A stretch of DNA of 64,000 nucleotides, taken from NCBI GenBank assembly GCA_934045075.1, contig OW203722.1, forward strand, positions 13,206,796 to 13,270,795. Direction: 5' to 3'. This stretch comes from Yponomeuta sedellus. Lineage: Eukaryota > Arthropoda > Insecta > Lepidoptera > Yponomeutidae. The translations under genes were made by a program, and so were the position numbers. Of the stretch, positions 11,056 to 20,700 are shown one piece after another (positions within the stretch are counted from its first letter, which is position 1; the number at the start of each line of letters is the position of its first letter). Below the pieces are notes generated by a model, which did not search any database, was not told the origin of the DNA, and was given only the letters and a program-made list of their open reading frames with translations.

Positions 11056-12724
11056 TTAATTGCACCTATAGACATGTTTCACCGCATTTATTAATTCTTC
11101 ATATGCATCTAAATGGTTTATCATTATTCTTCGCCTCCATGCGTACTCACACAGCCAGTCTGCAAAATCATGTTTATGTTGCTGCTGCCTAAATTGTTTT
11201 TTTATCCCTCTCCACTGGCTCTCGATACGCTGGGTGTGTGTCCCATCAGGTGCCACAAATTTATTTGTGGGGTCACTGTGATTGACTCTTTTATGAATAT
11301 ATCCATGCTGAGGAAGGCTCAGATATGCTCTCCAATAATCTGTATGGATGATGGAGCCTTCCTCAACATGTTTTTTAATTAGTGGCACCAATATGTCCGC
11401 AGACCTTTCATTATCAGGACACACTTCCAGCCGCAAATTGTCGCTACCATCTTCAATCATTCCGATGACCCAATGTCCTTCAATATGTCTGCCACGGTTG
11501 TATTTGCGTTTTCCAAACTTGGACTCATCAATTTGGACCACCTTGTTAGGGCCCCCTATCTTCCCTTGGGCCCTTTGTCCTTCCAGTTCATAAATTACAA
11601 TTGCCTCCCGACAATAATTGAACCAATCAGCCACCGTTCTTGATGAAACTACCGGACTGTCATCATTTGCCAATTCTTTTTTGGTTTGGTGATACGAAAG
11701 GCCCTCACTAAAGGCATACATGATTTGGAAAATCAATGTAAGGGCCAAGCGTGCATTTTCAAACCATGTCCCACTAGCCCGGGAGACTGGTTTTGTCCGG
11801 CAGTTATTTTTGCGACATCTAAACTTGCCAACTTGGCCAGATTCTTTCGTCAATTTCATTTGTGACCGGTGATAAGAACACATTTTTTGTCTCGGGATGA
11901 GTCCTCTCTCCTCCGCGAACTGAAGACATTGTTCATGCGTTCCCAATTTAGAGAAGATCTTTCTCCAGTTCCACATAGATCTGAAACAAATAAAAAAGGG
12001 GTAAATTATAGAAAAGTACCTTTGGCATAGAAGTTTGGGGAGGCAAGGGAGGAAGAGGTGTCTTACACAGTGTCTGTTGTGACCCCCTGATATTTACTCT
12101 TTTATTTAAATAATAATGTTGAGGTGTAGGGTAGGAGGTGAGTTCTTCAACGTTGAACCTAACGCTCCTACGCGCTCCGCTACGCTACGCGCTTCGTCGC
12201 ACCTATATTTCTATTGTAACCACCCAATATCTTTCCCTTATATTATATTTATAACAATAAATCAATAATTACCTTAACTCATCCGAATAAGGATTCATTC
12301 GTCTGCCAGATGCCCCAAGAAGTAGCTTCTTCGCAGGAGCTATGTCCTCATCATCATCTTCCGAAGAACTAGCGATAGCGGTTAAGCTACCACTAGAGCC
12401 AGCTGCAACTCCACTGCGACCAGCCATCCCACTGGGACCAGCCATCCCACTGGGACCAGCCATCCCACTGGGACCAGCCATTCCACTGGGATCAGCCATA
12501 CCACTGGGACCAGCAACTGGTTCGTCAGGGACTGACGACACAAGTGGCTCATTAGAGTCCAACACTTGCACTAACCCAGTAGGCACAAGCGGCTCAATAG
12601 AGTCCATCACTCGCGCACTACGAGGCACCGAAGAGGAGGCCGTGACAAGCGGCTCAACAGAGTCCATCACTCGCACATCACTCGACTCTTCAGACACAGA
12701 AACATAGGGCTTCGGAGACGCCAT
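11056..12724 (-). CDS. Merlin transposase (IS1595/ISXO2-like DDE), two exons
   Basis: Exons 12724-12273 and 11980-11056, joined at a GT/AG intron in phase, give 458 residues. Exon 2 encodes an ISXO2-like domain: a Cys/His region (CSYHRSQMKL..., FRCRKNNC), VVQIDESKFGKRKYNRGRH (first catalytic Asp), IIHTDYWRAY (second Asp) and HTQRIESQWRGIKKQFR (Glu). All three catalytic residues are present with no stop or frameshift. Exon 1 is low-complexity, with tandem PSGMAG units and three repeats of the type VMDSxEPLV, then an acidic SSSEDDDEDIAP and a basic segment. The ATG at 12724 (MASPKPYVSV) is the first in frame. The enzyme would excise and integrate the host transposon in the nucleus. The exon 1 region is not part of the bacterial family, and I do not know its role. 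Confidence 0.85.
12424..12513 (-). repeat. 18-bp coding minisatellite in Merlin exon 1
   Basis: Five near-identical 18-bp units (CCACTGGGACCAGCCATC on the plus strand), each encoding one PSGMAG-type unit on the minus strand. Units differ by single bases, consistent with recent slippage. Confidence 0.85.
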
Positions 12725-13246
12725 GGTAGTCAAACGTTGTAAGGATTACAGGAGTACGTAAAACGATCTCAACTGCAAGGGCAACAAACGATGACTGACA
12801 GATAAAAGGACGCCGCTAAGAACAAAATGACGCCGCGTCGCGTTCCGTTCATGTTAACAAATTTTGTGTTCTCTAAGTATTTTTGTGAAATCATAACCTG
12901 TAGTAAACATTCTTAGTAACCTATGGTTTACTGTGTGTTAGTAATATGTGCTAACCAATTCGACTTTTCCTTTTTTTCCGTCTATAATATTCGCACTCGC
13001 CAAAATTGCGTTTCGTTTTTACTCTCTAAACTGTGCTTCTTTTTTTTTTTATCGTTGGCACAAGCGTGACAATACTTTGCAACACTAAAAATTAGCAAAT
13101 GGCATGCATTTTACAATTTGTATGGAAACTTTAAAAATGTATATCTCGTAAACCGTGGCCCTCCGCACCTTTATATTTCGTGTTTGTATTTGTATTAATG
13201 AGTAATATCTATACAAAAAATATGAATATCCAAAGTGACGGTCCAT

Positions 13247-13922
13247 AATGGAAATTTTATCCGGTAACTGCCTTCGTTATAATGTAAATTATCTCATCTA
13301 TAATATAAAGAATTTGTTAAATAGTTTGTTAGTTAGTGGTAAGGTAGTTAAGTTAATGTGGGTACCTGCTCACCGGGGTATCACTGGAAATGAAGTCGTC
13401 GATCGAGCTGCAAATCTGGACCCTGACGAGGATCACTCTACAGACCTCAAATTGCCATTTACTGATCTCCATGTTCATCTGAATGAGAATCTGAAAGCAA
13501 TATGGTGCAACTACTGGAATGAGATCAGTAAAGAGAAAGGAAGCTGGTATAGAGACATCCAAGGAAGCCCGCCCGCCCAACCTTGGTACCATCGGAAAAA
13601 AGACATAAACTGCCGGAAATACATAACCACCCTAAACAGAATGAGATTCGGCCACTGCCAAACCCAAGCTCACCTTTATAGACTCAGCCTAGCCCAAGAT
13701 TCGAACTGCATTTACTGTGGAACTGAAAACGCCGACCTAAACCATCTCGTGCTCAACTGTCAAGAATTTAAATTGCACAGATTAATACTTATCACGGAAC
13801 TTGACACAATCAGCTGCGAAACGGGTGTCCCTACACCAACTCTTCTTCCAAATCTACTTAGCAATCCTACCTTTTTCGCCCCCTTATATAAATTCATTAT
13901 GAACAGTGGAATAAAAATTTAA
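13247..13922 (+). pseudogene. Retrotransposon ORF2 C-terminus: RNase H end and Cys/His knuckle
   Basis: Resumes the LINE ORF2 after the Merlin element: EILSGNCLRYNV..., then the RNase H end KLMWVPAHRGITGNEVVDRA (last catalytic Asp), and a C-terminal knuckle CIYCGTENADLNHLVLNC typical of these elements. The segment that should carry the middle catalytic Glu and Asp is not present on either side of the insertion. The stop at 13920-13922 is followed by about 140 nt of 3' UTR and poly(A). Confidence 0.85.
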
Positions 13923-14079
13923 AGTGACTGGAAAAACTGAACATTATAGTGAAGTGATACGGAAGTGATAAGTGCTCTTATCTGAAAACTAATACTATAA
14001 AAAACTAATACAATACTCAAGGCTCAAAAGGACACGGATCCAGGGCCGTAAAACCCTTTATTAAAAAAAAAAAAAAAAA

Positions 14080-14092
14080 GTTCATTCAGCTA
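14080..14092 (+). repeat. Target-site duplication (right) of the non-LTR element
   Basis: Second exact copy of GTTCATTCAGCTA directly after the poly(A) tract; partner at 5144-5156. Confidence 0.9.
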
Positions 14093-14182
14093 ACTTTGGA
14101 TTTCATTCGTTCACCGGAAATGACGTTCCTTCATAATCTGTGAAAATTGCAGTGCTGGCAATAGTACAAAAAGTACAATAAG

Positions 14183-14352
14183 GCGAAAGCACATTACGCC
14201 GCGCGACCCGACGAAACGCGACGCGTGTTGAATATGACTAGAATCACACTATGAACATCCGACGCGACTCCCCGTGCACGGTAATTGCACGGTGTACATC
14301 GTGTATCGACACGTCGCGTCGGGACACGTTTTAATAATGTGTTTTCGTCTTA
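14183..14352. mobile_element. Small MITE upstream of BBS7
   Basis: Imperfect terminal inverted repeats: left GGCGAAAGCACATTA... with CGACCCGACG...GCGACGCG, right the complement of similar text ending TTTTCGTC. Flanked by TAA-like trinucleotides, as in Harbinger-type MITEs. It is very CpG-rich compared with its flanks. About 170 bp, non-coding. The class is tentative. Confidence 0.45.
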
Positions 14353-14772
14353 ATTGTTATGAGGAGGAGGTGATTTAGTTATTGTTCTGAGGGAGGTGAG
14401 TAGGTGACTAAATCCTAAATTAAGTAACTAAATTAAGGAGCATTTACAATGTTAGCTACAGACACACCATTTTTTGAAAGTGCCTTCACCGTCCTTCGTA
14501 GCAATCCTTAGTCCATCCTTACTCCAGTCCATAGTAGAATGGAAGTCAATAATCATATAACTATCATATATTTTATTTTCTCTGTGCTACGCCTGCCCAA
14601 AAGTACATTCCAACCAAAGAGTAATAAATGTAACCGAAAGAGATGTTGTGCAGTAGGTACACTGCGGTCCACTGTATCCAAGCCATGCCACAACTACACT
14701 ACAAGTAACGCGTTGCCGTGGTATTATCGATTACAAAATAGGCTAAACAAGCACGTTACTAAAATCAGCAAT

Positions 14773-17700
14773 ATGGACTACAATCTGTCTAGAGTAGACT
14801 ATACAATATGTGGTATAACATACCCAGACACGCTCAAAATACTTCCTGCTTCAGGACCAAAAGTGCAGCAAAAGGTAGGTACATAGGTACCTGATGTAAT
14901 TATCACACTGTTAATAAACTAGCGCTTTTTCAGAAACCCAGGTATTCTCTGCATTTTTCCAAAGAAATCATGCCTGAGAGACATTGAGGTTCAAAGTAAA
15001 ACTTATGTTCCCTTCAGATCTGTCTCCCTGCTCAATACCTTGGGGGAGACATCAGTCGACAGGACATATCACCGTTATACCCATGCTCTATACTCCGTTG
15101 CGTTAACGGGGGTTTAAATGTACTAAACAAAATGTTACACCTACTTATTTTGGGACATTTATTTAATACTTAGGTACCTTAAAGCAAAAACCAGGATCTT
15201 ATTTATATGATACTTACCGACATCCTTTATGTATTTTAAGTTCCGCGCAATGTAGTCGGGACAGTAGCGTCAGGGTCTCAAACGTAGCGCTGTATGCTTG
15301 GTACGTCGACAGCACAGCAACATACTCAAATCAGTTAGGTACTTTACGGACTTTGCAACAAAACTGTAAGGTGCTGTCGACTATACTTACACTCCGAGCC
15401 ACACCACACATGCAGTCATACATTCTGTGCTCCGTCCGTGCGCGAAAGTTAGGCGTTCATATTTTTTTTACATCAAATATGCTTCCACAGGATGTCTGCC
15501 GTTCTATTACGTAACTCTATCGAGTTAAGCATTTAGACGACTCCATCCTGTGCTTGACACTTCGCATGAATTGGTGTATCTTTCTTGGCGGCTTGTAGAT
15601 GGTTCTGATTGAAGCGCGTAAGAAAGATACACCAATTCATGCGAAGTGTCAAGCACAGGATTCCCTTACAAGAGGCAGGAGTATACAAGCTTGACTGTGA
15701 ATGTGGTTCCTCGTTGGTCAAACCAAGCGTACCATAGCTGAACGGGTGAAGGAACATATCGCGGACGTGAAACATAAGCGCTCTGGTAGATCTGCAGTCA
15801 GCGAACATAGGTACACTTAGCGGTACCAACCACTTTATACATTTTGATAAAGTTAAAGTTCTAGCCCGAGAAGACCGTTTCTTCCCTAGAATGATACGCG
15901 AGGCAATAGAGATCCGCCGGCTTCCAAATTTCAATAGAGAGTGCTTAAGTGCATGAGACCGACCCCCTTGCTAAAAGTGTGACTGTAGAGTTAATTTTAA
16001 TTTCAATTAATAATATTTTTAGTTCATGTAAAATAATTGGTTTATAAATTTAATTTTTAACTTCAATTACTAATAATCAATATTGTTGACTTTATATAAA
16101 ATAATTGATTTATTTGGAACGTAACTTCATAATAAACTTTTGTAATTTTTGCCGAGGGTAGTAAACTAACAGTTAATGCTTTCAAAAAGACGCCGTCATC
16201 CGAGACCACGGCACCTGTAAAAGTGCCGAAACGTCGGAAAATTGAAAAAATATAATAAACGAGTGAAATCCGTATTAAAACAGTTTTAATTATGTCTAGT
16301 ACTCGTGTTAACCTTAGAAAATACTAGTTTTAATTTTGTTTTACCCTAAACTACCCAAAAAAGTTGAGTTTTTTTTCAGCCATGTCTTAAAATAATGTTA
16401 TCTACTATGGAGATTTAATAAACAAAATTAAACTCTTAGTATATTTCGTGCACTTAAAAAATATTGCAATTTCAAACGTGTGATAGAGTTTTACAGGCCT
16501 AGAGTTTTACTATAAATACACTTTATAGTGTTCAATGCCCAGCCGTTGGTTTTCCTTAGTTAACATCTACAATCCGTTTTGTAGTTCGCCATCGGCGATA
16601 AGACAGGTGTACTGCAATGCCTCTCCATAAAAGACGAAGAATCTGTTGTCCAATTCAAAACCCTGCCAGGCAAGCCGGTTACTTCAGTGCACTTGGCTAG
16701 CGGATCTGCTAATCAATCGGACAAAATATTCGCGGCATCAGGGAATGAGGTGAAGGGTTACACGCGGAAGGGCAAAGTGTTTCTCGCTGTAGAAACGTCG
16801 CTTTCGGAAACCATCACATCGATGTAAGTACATTTTGTATGTTTATTTATTTCAATTGTACTATGTATATTTGCAATTATTTTGTATTTGTTGTTTTTCC
16901 AGTGTACAATAAAGAATATTCTTATCTTATCTTTATTTCATATTTAAGTACCGTTTATGTATGTGAATCAATTATAAAAATATCTTGCTTAATATTGTTT
17001 AGTTGCACTAACTACCCGTCTTTCAGTTTCTTTTTTTCATTATTTTCATTTCCGTTGTCTGGAAGAAATTACTTTTAGTATTTGGCCGCCACTTGTACTG
17101 TACTATATTATTTCTTTTAGTCTCTCGTGTAATTCCTGGTGTACATGCAGTAAAGAATATTCTATCTATCTACTTTGCCGGAGGTCGTGGATTCGATTCC
17201 CAGTGGGGGCCGGCACTTTTGTACAAATGTCCTCAGTCTGGGTATATTTTCATTTTTGTGATGTCCTTACCTGGTTGGTGTTGTGACATTGTGTGGAAGT
17301 TATTTCTATATTTTTCATACCTATACTTACACCGCTACTTATTTGTAGGTACATACCCAAGTGTAGATATTAGCCTAGACAAGTTGATTTCTACATTTCA
17401 GGTTATTATAGCATTCGCCTTTTGTATAATAGCTGTGCCCCGCGGTTTATTGGAGAAAATAAATTGTGTATTAATAGTAAAATAAGTTAATATATGTTAT
17501 ATGTTAATCCAGGGTGTCAGCTGACTCTATACCAAATTTTATTAAAGTCGCTCAAGCCGTTTACACGTGAAGACTTAACAAACATCACAAACTTTCGCCT
17601 TTATAATATTAGTGGATGTGATGTGATTAGTCCGATAAAATATTTTGACTTTGATTTTATGTCCGTCCTCAAGTTTAATACCAGACATATTAAAAATTCT

Positions 17701-20700
17701 CAGATTGCTGATTTATGACTGTGAGTGCGTACTGTAATTATGTTTTTAAATTCATTTAAATTACTTGCTGTAAAGGGCCATATTGTTATAGTAAAGAGAC
17801 AATGTATTTAAGGTTCTTAATTGGATAAGGATTGCTGCTGTATTGTTTAAAATCACTTCGTAAATAAGTAATTTTTTTCCGTAAAATACCATCGCAGTGT
17901 TGACCTTTTAAAGGCCTGCGCAGACGAGGGACTTTTGTCCCAAGTCCTCCGAGTACTTGTCTCAGACTCAACGCCTACGGTGTGCGGTCGTTTGTTCCCC
18001 GGAAATTGAGTGAAGCGTACGCTATGGCAGCAAATATTCTGAGATTAGATTACATTGAGTTGTAATTTACATGAAGTTGTGACGGGGCAACCGGTAATTT
18101 TTTTTTTAAAACATATATATTTTATAAATAAATATATTTAAAAAAAAATTAATTTTTTACCGGTTGCCCCCGGGTAGTGTGACCGTGCAAATCTCTTTAT
18201 ACCATTTTTATTTATTTTTCTATCATTTTCAAATATTTAAATTTCGTCACACATTCTTCGATTTCCCTCATTTTTCATTCACTACTACTTTACCATTTGA
18301 CCAGATCTGACTTTTTTACCTGCTTCTCCGTTTATCCGTTTTTATCCAGTTTTCTGTTTTATTAAAATATTATTCTAAATCTACAAATAAAACCACACCT
18401 CAAGTCGTTCCAGTTTTTATTATTTATAAAGATACCCAACGTTACAAAGTTGAAAAAGAAAATGCGTTTTAAAAGAAAACACCGAATTTTTGTCCAGTCC
18501 GGTCTATTGATGTCCTCGGTAACTTGAGGGACTTGTTGTATGGGGTACTTTTAGTCCTTCGTGTGCGTTATTCGTTACAATCTATATCGACGGACAAAAA
18601 AGTACCCGAGGGATAATCTCTCGTCTGCGCAGGCCTTTAAGGTGTACAATTATAATGTAGTACAGTCTGTTAGCTTTTAGAAAATACCTCGGGCTCTAAG
18701 GTTGGCTTCCGTTTTCACCGAAAGCACACGAGTGTAATACTATTTCCTGCTCTGTATAAAACTTTTCCTTATACTATTTTGAAAAGTTATATAAAGTTAA
18801 GTGTCATATTAGTTCCGATATTTCTATTACACGAATATTTCCCATTCTATCCGAGTAGCCGAGGTATATTCTAAAAGCTAACAGACTGTACCTACATCAT
18901 TTCCATTTATCTCGTAGGGTTCAGCGAGCGTTTGCAGTGTAAGCGCAAACAAATGTGTTTGTTTACGACATCACATTAGAAACCTCTAAATTTATCAGTG
19001 TTTTTCTATAATATTATGCATAATATTATAGAGAAACATTAAGTACCTACCTATAATTTCTTCCTCTTGAATCACTCTATCTATTCAAAATCCGCTGCGT
19101 AGTTTTAAAGAGTTAAGCATACTTAAGGACGGCCAGACAGCGACATTGTTTTTTTGCTATGTCATGATAGTGATATCAGATGTTAAGCAGTCCTCTGTCC
19201 GAAACCAAATTGAAACGAAAACGCAAAATAATTACTTAATCCTTGTTTTCTTGCGCTTTTTAAAGAATGTAGCGATAAATATTACAAACTATATCACTGA
19301 TTAGAAACAACCATTCACTACAATAGAGTAAGCTCAATTTGCTACCATAGGTATACGTTTTCATCTTTGAGGTTTTCATGGGACCACACCTCAATTCAAT
19401 AACAGTCGTACAGCGAAAACAAGGGAGATAGGTACACTGTCTATGACTGTGACATCAGTGCCACGGCTGTATTGAGCTGTCATCGTAATGAAAAGCAGAC
19501 TTTTTCCCGCGTTCTTTTACAGGTGCATTGCCGGGGGCGACCTCGTTCTAGGTAGTGGACGAATGGTGACGCACTATCGCGATCTGCAGGAGTTTCATTC
19601 GTACACTTGCGAGGATAGAGTTCTGGATATAGCGGCCTTCACTGCGCCTAATGTAAGTTGAAACTGCAACTGCGCCTAATGTCAACTGATATAGTATTTC
19701 TAAGTAGGTATATCATTTGGTATTTCTTTTTATCCTCTTGTAGAACTTTATGTATTTTGAATATTGCTAAGTATATGTATAATATGTAATGGTTTAGGTA
19801 TATTATTTTTAAATATAAGTATGTATATCAATATACCTACATATTTGCATTAATTGTACCCGTCTCACTATTCCTTCAGCAATTCTCCACCGTAGGTTGT
19901 CTGGAAGAAATTGATCTAAGCAATAAGGCCGCTAATTATGTGTTTCTTTGTAATTATTTTGTTTATTTTTTCCTACTATTTTTATTTTTAATGCACTAAC
20001 CCGTGCTAAGGACAAAATTAAAAACCTATTTAGAGGCCAAAAATTCCACCCATGCCGGGATTCGAACCCGCGACCTCTGGCTATCCGTGCCAGCGCTCTA
20101 TCCAACTGAGCTAATGGGCGACTCACCGGCATCAGTTAACCTCTTTTCACTATTCTATGTATTACGTACAGGCAGCGACCTCTGGCTGAAGTAGATTGCA
20201 TCACACAGCCCCGACTACCTACTTTGCAGTTAGGTTTTTACATCGGAATGATATCGCTGTTTAAACTATTTTTATTTAAAATGCACTAACCCGTGCTAAG
20301 GACAATTTTAAAAACCTATTTAGAGGCTATAAATTCCACCCATGACAGGATTCGAACCCGCGACCTCTGGCTATCCGTATTTTTTCCTAATAAAGAATAT
20401 TCTTACCTTATCTTATGGCACACTTGCAAAGGTGACAATAGTAGTAATAACTGCTCGATACACAATATGACACTTAATGGTGGAGCTAAGTGTATGCTCT
20501 CACTTATTCATCTACCTATATTATCTTATTTACCCTAACTTTGATATTTCTTACCATGCATCGGTATTCTAGAGCACTCGTCTCCGCCTGCTAGCTCTGA
20601 TAGCGAACAAAGGCGCAGTGATTTTAGAGGCCGGGCAGATAACAGCACGCGTCGCCATTCCCTCTGGCCCGTGCAGATTAGCTGTCCCTTCCTGGTTGCG

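Larger units (their letters stand above)
10797..13246 (-). mobile_element. Merlin-superfamily DNA transposon nested in the LINE RNase H region
   Basis: Carries a two-exon transposase on the minus strand (12724-11056). The sequences at both junctions share a 19-bp inverted repeat, AAAATTTCCATTATGGACC, but I could not find the 8-9 bp target duplication expected for Merlin. About 35-40 codons of host RNase H are missing between the junctions. Outer limits are therefore approximate. The left end holds a G-tract-rich segment (10826-10900). Confidence 0.7.
5157..14079 (+). mobile_element. Non-LTR retrotransposon (APE-RT-RNase H type) with two nested DNA transposons
   Basis: A 5'-complete LINE bounded by a 13-bp target-site duplication and ending in 17 A (14063-14079). 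It has a gag-like ORF1 with three CCHC knuckles, an ORF2 with AP-type endonuclease, reverse transcriptase (YADD) and a split RNase H, and a C-terminal Cys/His knuckle. An RNase H plus a knuckle-bearing gag suggests the I superfamily (I/LOA-like) rather than plain Jockey; the clade is inference. ORF1 is interrupted by a pogo-like element (5894-7269). The RNase H region is interrupted by a Merlin element (about 10797-13246). Without these inserts the element is about 5.1 kb. It sits between the divergent starts of EIF2B5 and BBS7, 103 bp from the EIF2B5 ATG. Confidence 0.92.

Noticed and set aside
11113..11593. Plus-strand frames over the Merlin transposase
   Set aside because: Shadows of the minus-strand DDE frame.
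12421..12513. CRISPR-like short repeat array
   Set aside because: The 18-bp units are directly tandem with no spacers and lie in a coding exon; the genome is eukaryotic.
20046..20119. Functional tRNA gene on the minus strand
   Set aside because: Cloverleaf is good, but the anticodon loop lacks U33 and a SINE body follows; other copies show the same context.
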